Assembly (NCBI RefSeq): GCF_007859305.1
Contig: NZ_VOHE01000005.1
Coordinates: forward strand, 62,001-126,000
Direction: 5' to 3'
Origin: Luteimonas wenzhouensis
Lineage (GTDB): Bacteria; Pseudomonadota; Gammaproteobacteria; Xanthomonadales; Xanthomonadaceae
Length of the DNA stretch: 64,000 bases
Below, one piece after another: positions 8,009 to 16,436 of the stretch. A model generated the notes under the pieces. The model saw nothing but the letters and a program-made list of their open reading frames with translations, searched no databases and was not told where the DNA came from. The number at the start of each line of letters is the position of its first letter. The first letter of the stretch is position 1. The position numbers were made by a program, and so were the translations under genes.

Positions 8009-9304
8009 TCAGCCGCCCTCGAGGAAATCCACGGTCGCCTGCAGCAGCGCGCGCACGCCGAGCGCGAGCGCCGATTCGTCCGGCGCGTACAGCGGCGAGT
8101 GGTTCATCGGGGCCTCCTCCAGCGGCGTGCCGCGCGGCGTGGTGCCGACGAAGAAGTAGAAGCCCGGCACCTCGTTGGCGAACACCGAGAAGTCCTCGGC
8201 GATGGTGTAGCGCGGCACCTCGACCACGTTGCCGGCGCCGGCGGCCTTCGCCAGCGAGGGGCGCAGGCGCTCGAACAGGGCCGGATCGTTGCGGGTCGAC
8301 GGTGCGTTGCCGGCGACCTCGAGCTGCGCGGTCGCGCCGCTGGCCGCGGCGAAGTGGGTGGCGGTGGCGCGGAAACGTTCGATCACGTCCTCGCGCACCT
8401 GCGGGTCGAAGGTGCGCAGGGTGCCGACCATCGTGGCCTGGTCGGGGATGATGTTGAAGCGCGTGCCGCCCTGGATCTGGCCGGCGGTGAGCACCACCGG
8501 ATGCGCGGTGATGTCGACCTGGCGGGCGATGATCGCCTGCGTGCCCAGCAGCACCTGCGCCGCCACCGTGAGCGGATCGACCCCCGCCCAGGGCTGCGAG
8601 CCGTGGGTCTGGCGGCCGCTGATGGTCAGGGTCCACTCGTCGGCGCTGGCCATGAACGGGCCGCTGCGCACGCCCAGCTGGCCGGCGTGCAGCCGCGACC
8701 ACACGTGCAGGCCCAGCACCGCGTCGGGCCGGAAGTCGTCCCAGATCCCTTCGTCCAGCATGCGCTGCGCGCCGGCCACCTCGCCGGCCACCGGCGGCCC
8801 TTCCTCGGCGGGCTGGAAGATGAACATCACCTCGCCCGGCAGTTCCTCGCGCATGCCGGCCAGGGCCTGCGCCACGCCCATCAGGATCGCCACGTGCATG
8901 TCGTGGCCGCAGGCGTGCATCACCCCGACCGGCTGCCCGCGGTATTCGCCGCGCACGGTCGAGGCATACGGCAGGCCGGTGGCCTCGGTGACCGGCAGCG
9001 CGTCCATGTCGGCGCGCAGGGCGATGCGCGGTCCCGGCCGGCCGCCCTTGAGCACCGCCACCACCCCGGTCGGGCCGATCCTGGTGCGTGGCTCCAGCCC
9101 CAGCGCGCGCAGGTGGTCGGCGACGACCTGCGCGGTGCGCGTCTCCCGGTTGCCCAGTTCCGGATGCCGGTGCAGGTCGCGACGCCACTCCACGACTTGC
9201 GCCTGCACCCCGCGCGCGGCCGCATCGAGATCCGGCAAGCCGTCGGCCAGGCCGGGAACCGGCAGCAGGGCGAGCGCGAGCAGGGCGATGGCGGGACGAC
9301 GCAT
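8009..9304 (-). CDS. exported M20-family amidohydrolase (second paralog)
   Basis: This 431-residue paralog of the protein at 5800-7119 has the same order of motifs: DMDALPV, HACGHDMHVAILMG, QPAEEG, and TIAEDFSVFANEVPGFYFFVG. A signal peptide (MRRPAIALLALALLPVPGLA) predicts periplasmic hydrolysis of N-acyl amino acids or related amides. The start at 9304 is backed by GGAGGAGTC just before it on the minus strand. The two copies flank the permease gene and share long identical-looking blocks, so a local duplication followed by divergence is likely. The 3' end is only 3 bases from the convergent permease stop. Confidence 0.93.
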   Translation of the reverse strand: MRRPAIALLALALLPVPGLADGLPDLDAAARGVQAQVVEWRRDLHRHPELGNRETRTAQVVADHLRALGLEPRTRIGPTGVVAVLKGGRPGPRIALRADMDALPVTEATGLPYASTVRGEYRGQPVGVMHACGHDMHVAILMGVAQALAGMREELPGEVMFIFQPAEEGPPVAGEVAGAQRMLDEGIWDDFRPDAVLGLHVWSRLHAGQLGVRSGPFMASADEWTLTISGRQTHGSQPWAGVDPLTVAAQVLLGTQAIIARQVDITAHPVVLTAGQIQGGTRFNIIPDQATMVGTLRTFDPQVREDVIERFRATATHFAAASGATAQLEVAGNAPSTRNDPALFERLRPSLAKAAGAGNVVEVPRYTIAEDFSVFANEVPGFYFFVGTTPRGTPLEEAPMNHSPLYAPDESALALGVRALLQATVDFLEGG

Positions 9305-9398
9305 GGCGGACTCCTCCGGACGGATCCCGCATCGTATGCGACCCGGGAGGCCGGGGCGCCGCGTCCGAGGCCACGCCCCCGCGGCGGCAGCGCGCCCG

Positions 9399-10055
9399 CT
9401 AGGGAAAGTTGCTCGCCGCCGAACCGCCGCCGCCTCCGATGGGCAGCCGCGCCCCGCCGCCGTCGCCATCGCCCGACGGCTCCGGGAGCGGCGTGGGTGG
9501 CGGCTCGCCGCGCCAGCGCCGGGTGGCGCGCTGGAAGAACAGGCTGTTGGGCACCCGCAGCAGGCTCTCCCCGCCCCCCGCGTGGGTCTCGGCCAGGGTC
9601 ACGTAGACCAGGTTCATGTCCACCACCCGCCCGCGCAGGCCCGGCTTGTCGCCACTGTCCACCAGCTCGATGTGGTCGAGCAGCCGGAACGGCCGCGTCA
9701 CCAGGATCAGCAGCGCGCAGAACACGTTGGTCAGCACGCTCCACAGCGCGAAGAACGCGACCGCCGCCACCGTCGCGAACCCGGTGAACGCCCCCCACAG
9801 CACCCCGCCCGAGACCCCCAGCGCGCGCAGCACCAGCAGCAGCGCCGCGAAACTCACCACGAAGCTCAGCGTGCGCCGGGCGACGATCACGATCTGCGCC
9901 GGCAGGTCGTAGCGCCCGGCCAGGCGCCGGACCAGATGCAGCAGCAGCCAGCGCAGCAGCAAGGCCCCGAGCGCCACCACGACCACCTGCAACAGCACGG
10001 TGATCCCGCCCAGCCACTCCTGCAGCGACGGCGGCAGCAGCCGGCTCAGCGCCAT
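9399..10055 (-). CDS. small MscS-family mechanosensitive channel
   Basis: The 218-residue protein has three hydrophobic segments, the last being the Ala/Gly-rich pore helix (GFATVAAVAFFALWSVLTNVFCALLI), followed by the beta domain with RPFRLLDHIELVD and GRVVDMNLVYVTL. This is the MscS core, which vents solutes under membrane tension. It is shorter than E. coli MscS (286 residues): the C-terminal cage is reduced and replaced by a Gly/Pro-rich tail (GDGDGGGARLPIGGGGG). The start at 10055 has GAGGTGGG close upstream on the minus strand; the longer open frame beyond it lacks coding character. It is divergent from the citE-like gene. Confidence 0.88.
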   Translation of the reverse strand: MALSRLLPPSLQEWLGGITVLLQVVVVALGALLLRWLLLHLVRRLAGRYDLPAQIVIVARRTLSFVVSFAALLLVLRALGVSGGVLWGAFTGFATVAAVAFFALWSVLTNVFCALLILVTRPFRLLDHIELVDSGDKPGLRGRVVDMNLVYVTLAETHAGGGESLLRVPNSLFFQRATRRWRGEPPPTPLPEPSGDGDGGGARLPIGGGGGSAASNFP

Positions 10056-10274
10056 GCCACCCACCTCGGGCCGCGGCGGTGCTCGCCTCGCTGGGAATGC
10101 GCGCTCATGGAGGTCCACGCCCGGGCGGAGGGCCGGGTCGAAGCGGCGCCAGCTTGCACCAGCCCGGCGCGGGCGGGCAAGCGCAAACACAAGCAAAATT
10201 ATCTTCTGAACATCGCCACGCCGCCTTTGATCGCGGGGGGGATCACGCACACTGGCCCGATTGCGGGAGGCATG

Positions 10275-11147
10275 ATGCGCAGCAAGCTGTTCGTACCCGG
10301 CGCCCGTCCGGACCTGTTCGCCAAGGCCTGGTCCAGCGGCGCCGACGCGGTGTCCTTCGACCTGGAGGATTCGGTGGCCCAGGAGCGCAAGGCGCGCGCC
10401 CGCGCCGACGTGGCCGCGTTCCTCGCCTCGCGCCCGGACGCCGGCCCGCTGGCGATCGTGCGCATCAACGCCCCCGGCAGCGCGCACTTCGCCGCCGACC
10501 TGGCTGCGATCGTGCCCGCCCGCCCCGGCCTGCTCAACGTGCCCAAGCTCGAATCGGCCGCGCAGGTGCGCGAGGTGGTCGCGCACGTCGAAAGCGCGGT
10601 CGCACGCGCACCCGGCGCCGCCATGCCGCGCCTGCTGGTCAACATCGAAACCCCGCGCGGGCTGCGCCACGCCGCCGAGATCGCCGCCGCGCACCCGTGC
10701 GTGGCCGGCCTCCAGCTCGGCCTGGGCGACCTGTTCGAACCGCAGGGCATCCGCCGCGACGACCCGGCCAACCTGCACGCGGTGATGTTCCGCCTGGCGC
10801 TGGCCGCCGCCGAGGCCGGCGTGTTCGCCTGCGATGGCGCCCATCCCGACTTCCGCGACCCGGCCGGGTTCGAGCGCGAGGCGCGGATCGCCCAGGGCCT
10901 GGGCTTCATCGGCAAGAGCTGCATCCACCCGCGGCAGGTGGAATGGGCGCACGCGGTGTTCACCCCCGACCCCGAGGCCCTGGACTGGGCGCGGCGGGTG
11001 GTGGCCGCGGCCGCCGAGGCCCGCGCGCAGTCGCTGGCCGCGTTCGCGGTGGACGGCCGCATGGTCGATCCCCCCTACCTGCGCCGCGCCGAACGCCTGC
11101 TCGCGCAGGCCGGCGCGCCGGGCGCGGCGGATACCCCGGCATCGTGA
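10275..11147 (+). CDS. CitE-like (HpcH/HpaI) acyl-CoA lyase
   Basis: The 290-residue protein belongs to the CitE/malyl-CoA lyase group of TIM-barrel lyases, which cleave beta-hydroxyacyl-CoA thioesters to acetyl-CoA plus a 2-oxoacid (malyl-, citramalyl- or beta-methylmalyl-CoA). Visible blocks are MRSKLFVPGARPDLF, DAVSFDLEDSV (metal/substrate Glu and Asp), VRINAPGS, NVPKLESA, LLVNIETPRGL and LGLGDLF, then GKSCIHPRQV at the C-terminal lid. The ATG at 10275 is preferred to the adjacent one at 10272 because GGGAGG at 10265-10270 is better spaced. It overlaps the symporter gene by GTGA. A class III CoA-transferase at 25.2 kb could supply the CoA ester, but that link is speculative. Confidence 0.9.
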   Translation: MRSKLFVPGARPDLFAKAWSSGADAVSFDLEDSVAQERKARARADVAAFLASRPDAGPLAIVRINAPGSAHFAADLAAIVPARPGLLNVPKLESAAQVREVVAHVESAVARAPGAAMPRLLVNIETPRGLRHAAEIAAAHPCVAGLQLGLGDLFEPQGIRRDDPANLHAVMFRLALAAAEAGVFACDGAHPDFRDPAGFEREARIAQGLGFIGKSCIHPRQVEWAHAVFTPDPEALDWARRVVAAAAEARAQSLAAFAVDGRMVDPPYLRRAERLLAQAGAPGAADTPAS

Positions 11148-13543
11148 GCAGGACGCGACCGGCGTCCCGGCCGCGCCGCCGGGGGATCGTGGCCTGGCTG
11201 CTCCTGCTCAGCCTGGCCCTGGCCCTGGCCCTGGCGCCGGCCGCCCACGCCGAACAGGCCGAGGGCGTGGTGCTGACCAGCGACACCGGGCGCGCCCCGT
11301 TGCCGCCGGGCAGCGATCCGGCCTCGCTGCGCCTGGTCGCGGAGCGGGCAGTGGTCGAGGCCGGCGATGCCCTCTGGGCGCTGGACCCCGACGGCGACCG
11401 GTGGCGCCCGGCGCAGGACCCGGCGGCCGCCGGCCTGCAGGTGCTGGACACCGCCCGCCTGGGTGCGCGCGACTACCGCCTGCTGGGCCAGGGCCGGCGC
11501 CTGGAGCGGATCGAACAGGTGTCCTGGTCGGGCGACCGGCTGCAGGCGCAGGCGCTGCCGGCGCTGCCCGAGGCGCTGCAGGCGCCGCGGGCGGCCGTGC
11601 TCGGCGGGCGGCTGTACGTCGCCGGCCTGGCGGCCGACGGCCGGGCCCGGCTGTGGTCGCTGGACCCGGCTGGCACCGCGCCCTGGCGCGCGCACGACGG
11701 CTGGCCCGGCGACGCCGCGCCGGCGGCGCTCGCCGCGCAGCGCCTGGCGCTGTACCTGGCGACCGGGGACGGCGCGCTGTGGCGCTGGACCGCCGACGAT
11801 GGCTGGGCCGCCCGCGCCGCGCTCCCGGCACCGGTGGTCCGTGGCCAGGTCGTGGCGGTGGGCCAGGCGCACCTGCTGTGGCTGCTGGACGCCGGCGACG
11901 GCGAACGGCCGCGCCTGTACCACGTCATCACCGACGCCTGGTCGGACTGGCCCGGCGCCACGCCGGCCGGCGCGACCGGCCTGGCGCGCGGCAACGGCGT
12001 GCTCTGGGCCGCGCCCGGTGGCGGCCTGCGCGAGGTGCGGCTGGAAACCGGCAAGCACCTGCTGGGCGTGGCCGACTGGCTGGTGATCGCGCTGTACATG
12101 GCCGCGGTGCTGGGCATGGGCTTCTGGTTCTACCTGCGCGACCAGACCGCGAGCGCCTCCGACTACTTCGTCGGCGGCCGCAGCATCCCGTTCTGGGCGG
12201 CGGGCATCAGCCTGTACGCCACCAACACCAGTTCGATCAGCTTCATCGCCATCCCGGCCAAGGCGTTCGACACCAACTGGCAGTACATGACCAACAACCT
12301 GATGGCGGTCATCGGGCTGGTGTTCGTGGCGGTGTGGATCGTGCCGCTGCTGCGGCGGCTGGACCTGATGAGCGTGTTCTCCTACCTGGAGACGCGTTTC
12401 CACCCGGCCATCCGCATGCTCTCGAGCGCGCTGTGCATCGTGATGCAGATCGGCGCGCGGATGAGCGTGATCCTGTTCCTGCCGGCGCTGGCGATCTCCA
12501 CCATCACCGGCCTGGACGTGGTCTGGTCGATCCTGATGATGGGCGTGTTCACCATCATCTACGCCACCGTGGGCGGCTCGCGCGCGGTGATCTGGACCGA
12601 CGTGGTCCAGGTGCTGGTGATGTTCGGCGGCGCGCTGTTCGCGGTCGGCTTCGTGTTCTGGCAGTCCGGCGCCGAGCTGCCGCAGCTGATGGCCGCGGCC
12701 GCGGCCGAGGACAAGACCCGGCTGCTGGACTTCAGCTTCGACCTGACCAAGGCCACCGTCTGGGGCTTCGTGTTCCTGGTCGTGTTCGACGTGGTGCTGA
12801 CCTTCCCCAAGGACCAGGTGCTGATGCAGCGCGCGCTGTCGACCACCGACGACAAGGCCGCGGGCCGCTCGATCTGGGCCTTCGCCGCGATCATGATCCC
12901 GGGCGGGTTCGTGTTCTACGGCATCGGCACCGCGCTGTGGATGTACTACCGGGACAACCCCGAGCGGCTCAACCCGCTGCTGCCGGTGGACGCCACCTTC
13001 CCGCTGTTCATCGCTGCCGAGCTGCCGGTGGGCGTCACCGGGCTGATCATCGCCGGCATCTTCGCCGCGGCCATGTCCACGCTGTCGAGCATCATCAACT
13101 CGGTCGGCACCCTGGTTTCGGTGGATTTCTACCAGAAGCTGGCCAGGTCGCCGGACGAGAAGACCGCGGTGCGCATCGCCGAATGGTCCGGGGTGATGGT
13201 GGGCGTGGTCGGGATCGCGATCGCGCTGCTGATGAGCCGCTACGACATCCAGTCGCTGTTCGACGTCTCGATCGAGCTGGCCGGCCTGCTCGGCGGCGGG
13301 TTCGCCGGCGCCTACACCCTGGGCATGTTCACCCGCCGCGCCAACTCGCCCGGGGTGGCGATCGGGGTGGCCGGTTCGATCGTCATCACCCTGGCCTGCT
13401 GGTGGATGGACCTGGTGCATCCGTACTTCTACCTGGCGATCTCGATCGCGCTGTGCATCGTGATCGGCTACGTGGCCAGCCTGTTCTTCCCGCCGCCCTC
13501 GCGTTCGCTGGCGGGGCTGACGATCCACACCCCCGCGCGCTGA
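11144..13543 (+). CDS. beta-propeller / sodium:solute symporter fusion
   Basis: The protein has about 799 residues. An N-terminal signal segment (VAWLLLLSLALALALAPAAHA) is followed by about 260 residues of kelch-like repeats (LYVAGLAADGRARLWSLDP, ALYLATGDGALWRWTADD and similar), presumably a periplasmic beta-propeller. A complete SSS (solute:Na+ symporter, SLC5-like) domain of about 13 transmembrane helices then starts at LLGVADWLVIALYMAAVLGMG. SSS motifs include DYFVGGRSIPFWAAGIS, TSSISFIAIPAKAF and the STLSSIINSVGTL sodium-site helix. Fusions of this kind are known with sialic-acid or sugar-type symporters, where the propeller may bind or epimerise the substrate; that role is inference. GTG at 11144 overlaps the citE stop; an in-frame GTG at 11189 is an alternative start. 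Confidence 0.9.
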   Translation: MSRTRPASRPRRRGIVAWLLLLSLALALALAPAAHAEQAEGVVLTSDTGRAPLPPGSDPASLRLVAERAVVEAGDALWALDPDGDRWRPAQDPAAAGLQVLDTARLGARDYRLLGQGRRLERIEQVSWSGDRLQAQALPALPEALQAPRAAVLGGRLYVAGLAADGRARLWSLDPAGTAPWRAHDGWPGDAAPAALAAQRLALYLATGDGALWRWTADDGWAARAALPAPVVRGQVVAVGQAHLLWLLDAGDGERPRLYHVITDAWSDWPGATPAGATGLARGNGVLWAAPGGGLREVRLETGKHLLGVADWLVIALYMAAVLGMGFWFYLRDQTASASDYFVGGRSIPFWAAGISLYATNTSSISFIAIPAKAFDTNWQYMTNNLMAVIGLVFVAVWIVPLLRRLDLMSVFSYLETRFHPAIRMLSSALCIVMQIGARMSVILFLPALAISTITGLDVVWSILMMGVFTIIYATVGGSRAVIWTDVVQVLVMFGGALFAVGFVFWQSGAELPQLMAAAAAEDKTRLLDFSFDLTKATVWGFVFLVVFDVVLTFPKDQVLMQRALSTTDDKAAGRSIWAFAAIMIPGGFVFYGIGTALWMYYRDNPERLNPLLPVDATFPLFIAAELPVGVTGLIIAGIFAAAMSTLSSIINSVGTLVSVDFYQKLARSPDEKTAVRIAEWSGVMVGVVGIAIALLMSRYDIQSLFDVSIELAGLLGGGFAGAYTLGMFTRRANSPGVAIGVAGSIVITLACWWMDLVHPYFYLAISIALCIVIGYVASLFFPPPSRSLAGLTIHTPAR

Positions 13544-13639
13544 CCGGCCCGCCCGGCCGGCTGCGGCCCGGCCCCCGCGATGTCATCATGGCGGGGCACG
13601 ACCGGCACGTGCGCAGGTTGCCGGAACGGGTCGTACCAG

Positions 13640-14515
13640 TTGGACACGCAGTTTCTCTACACCTTCGTCAACGTGGTCGACCGCGGCTCGATGGCCGCGG
13701 CGGCGCGTTTCCTCAACATCACCCCGGCCGCGGTGGCGCAGCAGATCCGTACCCTGGAGCGCGAACTGGGGGTGCCGCTGGTCACCCGCGCCGGGCGCAC
13801 GGTGACGGTCACCGAGGAGGGCGCGCGGATCCTCGACCGGGTGCGCGCGGTGCTGCGCGACGTCTCCGACCTGCGCAGCATCGCCAACGACTGCTCGGTG
13901 GCCGGCGAGCTGCGGCTGGGCGCCTGCCCCACGGTGCTGGTGGGCATGCTCCCGGACGTGCTGGCGCGGATGGTCGCGCGGCTGCCGCAGATCAACGTGT
14001 TCATCAAGCCCGGGCACTCGGCCGAGCTGTACGCCGACGTCGAGCGCGGCGAGCTCGACGCCGCGCTGGTGCTGCAGGCCCCGTTCGAGCTGCCCAAGGT
14101 GTGCCGCTGGGAGCTGCTGCGTGAGGAGCCGCTGGTGGTGCTGGTGCCGGAGAAGTTCGCCCACCGCGACCCGCACGAGGTGCTGGCCAGCGAGCCGCTG
14201 ATCCGCTACGACCGCCACCAGTGGGGCGGGCGCCTGGCCGACGAATATCTGCGCCGGGTGGGGATCGTGCCGCGCGAGCGCTTCGAGCTCAATGCGCTCA
14301 ACTCGATCGCGGTGATGGTCGACCGCGGCCTGGGGGTGTCGCTGGTGCCGGACTGGCTGCCGCCCTGGCCCGAGGGCCTGCGCCTGGCCTGGCTGCGCCT
14401 GCCCGAGGCCAGCGAGACGCGCAGGATCGGCCTGGTGTGGTCGAACAGCAGCGTACGCGCGCGCGCGGTGGCTGCGCTGCGCGAGGAGTGCCTGCAGGTG
14501 TGCGCCGCGCGCTGA
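13640..14515 (+). CDS. LysR-family transcriptional regulator
   Basis: The 291-residue protein has an N-terminal winged helix-turn-helix (FVNVVDRGSMAAAARFLNITPAAVAQQIRTLERELG) and a periplasmic-binding-protein-like effector domain from about residue 90 (GELRLGACPTVLVGMLPDVLARM). TTG at 13640 gives the usual short LysR N-terminus (MDTQFLYTF). An in-frame ATG at 13580 would add 20 atypical residues. It lies 96 bases behind the symporter gene on the same strand and is the obvious candidate regulator of the citE-symporter pair. It could also act on the TonB-receptor locus beyond the phosphatase. The ligand cannot be told from sequence. Confidence 0.93.
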   Translation: MDTQFLYTFVNVVDRGSMAAAARFLNITPAAVAQQIRTLERELGVPLVTRAGRTVTVTEEGARILDRVRAVLRDVSDLRSIANDCSVAGELRLGACPTVLVGMLPDVLARMVARLPQINVFIKPGHSAELYADVERGELDAALVLQAPFELPKVCRWELLREEPLVVLVPEKFAHRDPHEVLASEPLIRYDRHQWGGRLADEYLRRVGIVPRERFELNALNSIAVMVDRGLGVSLVPDWLPPWPEGLRLAWLRLPEASETRRIGLVWSNSSVRARAVAALREECLQVCAAR

Positions 14516-14528
14516 GGCGGCGCGGCGT

Positions 14529-16214
14529 TCAGTCGCGGAAGTCGGCCGGGTCGGGCAGGTGCACCGGCACTCCGTCGGCGTCGCAGGTGCCGGCGGCGCA
14601 CAGGCGTTCGCGCAGCCGCGGGGTGGCTTGCACGATCAGGTGGTAGAGCACGTTCTGCTCCAGGGTGCCGCGGAACGCGGCGCTGCCCGGGCCCCGCGCC
14701 CAGACGCCCACGTCCTCGCCGCCGTGGGTCTCGTCGTGCAGCGGCACCAGCGCCTCCTGCAGGTAGTCGGGGTGGGTGGTGTCCACGCCGCGCAGGTCCG
14801 GCCGCCCGGTGGCCGGCGCATAGCGGCCGGGCGTGTGCGGCAGGCGCTTGGGGCCGGCCGGCTGGGTGGCGCTCTCGCCCACGTAGCCGGCGCCGTTGGC
14901 GTAGCTCAGGGTGGTGTAGGGCAGGCCGAGCTTGTCGAGCATCTGGGCATCCTCGTGGCCGGCCGCCGAGAGCCGTCCGCGCACCGTGCCCAGGATCGGG
15001 TTCCCGCGCGCGGGGTAGCCGGCGAAGCTGAGCGTGTGCGAGTGGTCGGCGGTGACCACGATCAGCGTGTCCCGGGCCGAGGTCGCCTCCAGCGCCGCCT
15101 CCACCGCGCGCGACAGGGCGATGGTCTCGTCCAGCGCGCGGTAGGCGTTGCCGGCGTGGTGGGCGTGGTCGATGCGCGCGCTTTCGACCAGCAGCACGTA
15201 GCCGCCGGGCTCGCGCGCGAGCCGCTCGATCGCCAGCCGCGTCATCTCGGCCAGGTCCGGGGTGCCCTGGTCGCCGCGGTCGCGGTCGTGGTGGTAGGGC
15301 AGGTGCCCGCTCGCGAACAGGCCCAGGATCGCTTCGGCGCCGGCGGCCGCGCGCAGCTGCGCGGTGTTGCGCACCACCACCCCGCCCGGGTTGCGCGCGA
15401 GCCACTCGCGGGTCAGGTCGCGGCCGTCGCGCCGCTGTCCCGGCGTCGCGCCGGCCCCGTCGCCGGCGGGCAGGAAGCGGCCCAGGCCGCCCCCCAGGGC
15501 CACGCGCGGCCCGCGCCCGGGGGCGAAATCGAGCAATTGCTGGGCGATGTCGCGGCAGCCGGCCGCGATCGCCTCGGCCGGCATGTCGCCGTCGCCCTCC
15601 CACTCGCGGTTGGGCGAATGCGCGTACGTGGCCGCGGGCGTGGCGTGGCTCAGGCGGGAGGTGGTCACGATGCCGGTGGCCATGCCGGCGCTCGCCGCCA
15701 GCCGCAGCCACGACAGCAGCCGGCGCGACTGGCTGCCGGCGCAGTCGTCCACCCGTCCGGCGGCCACGCCGATCGCCCCCATGTGGGTCTTCACCCCGGT
15801 GGCGATCGCGGTCATGGTGCCGGCCGAGTCGGGGGTCTGGTGGTCGGTGTTGTAGGTCTTGCTGAACGCGGTGTAGGGGAAGTCCTCCCAGGCCAGCAGG
15901 TGCTCCTCGCCCTTGAGGCCGCGACGCTGCCCGTCGAGGATCCGCGCGGCGGCGACCGTGGTCGGGCCCATGCCGTCGCCGAGGAACACGATCACGTTGC
16001 GCGCGGTGCCCGCGCCCGCGCCAAGCCGGTGCGCGTGCAACGCACCGTTGCGATACCACCACGCCGCACTCTCGGGTTCGGGTGCCGGAACCGCGCCGCC
16101 GGCGACCGGCGGCGGCGCTGCCGCCGGCGCCGCCGCGGGGACCGGGCGGGCGGCGCAGGCCGCGAGCGTGGCGGCCAGGAACGCGACGCAGGCCGCGCGC
16201 AGGCGAAGGTTCAT
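14529..16214 (-). CDS. exported alkaline phosphatase (lipoprotein)
   Basis: The 561-residue enzyme belongs to the alkaline phosphatase superfamily. NVIVFLGDGMGPTTV holds the first metal Asp, TPDSAGTMTAIATGVKT holds the nucleophile Ser, VESARIDHAHH and VTADHSHTLSFAGY hold further Asp/His zinc ligands, and THGGEDVGVWARGPGS holds the last His. It hydrolyses phosphomonoesters outside the cytoplasm. The N-terminus MNLRLRAACVAFLAATLAAC has a lipobox (LAAC), so it is probably anchored to the outer membrane. The start at 16214 has AGGAG upstream on the minus strand; the longer open frame is not coding-like. The gene is transcribed divergently from the TonB receptor across a 222-bp region and converges with lysR. 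I saw no convincing Pho box. Confidence 0.94.
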   Translation of the reverse strand: MNLRLRAACVAFLAATLAACAARPVPAAAPAAAPPPVAGGAVPAPEPESAAWWYRNGALHAHRLGAGAGTARNVIVFLGDGMGPTTVAAARILDGQRRGLKGEEHLLAWEDFPYTAFSKTYNTDHQTPDSAGTMTAIATGVKTHMGAIGVAAGRVDDCAGSQSRRLLSWLRLAASAGMATGIVTTSRLSHATPAATYAHSPNREWEGDGDMPAEAIAAGCRDIAQQLLDFAPGRGPRVALGGGLGRFLPAGDGAGATPGQRRDGRDLTREWLARNPGGVVVRNTAQLRAAAGAEAILGLFASGHLPYHHDRDRGDQGTPDLAEMTRLAIERLAREPGGYVLLVESARIDHAHHAGNAYRALDETIALSRAVEAALEATSARDTLIVVTADHSHTLSFAGYPARGNPILGTVRGRLSAAGHEDAQMLDKLGLPYTTLSYANGAGYVGESATQPAGPKRLPHTPGRYAPATGRPDLRGVDTTHPDYLQEALVPLHDETHGGEDVGVWARGPGSAAFRGTLEQNVLYHLIVQATPRLRERLCAAGTCDADGVPVHLPDPADFRD

Positions 16215-16436
16215 CGGGCACTCCTGGGGACGGGTCGGCCGGCGGCGGCAGCGCGCGCGCCGCCGTCCAGTGTTGCTGCATCGCCGCAAAGATTGCCTGA
16301 CATCAAAGACAACAAAAACTGTCGATTGAACGTAGTGTTTCGCGCCCCGTGGCGCGCCCGCGCCCACCTAACATCCTTTTCACACGTTCCTCACGGGGCC
16401 CGCGGCCCCGCAATCCCGAACCCACCGGAGCACCTC

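Noticed and set aside
16215-16436. Pho box or Fur box in the phosphatase/TonB receptor divergent region
   Set aside because: Only fragments of either consensus are present; no direct repeats of the required spacing.
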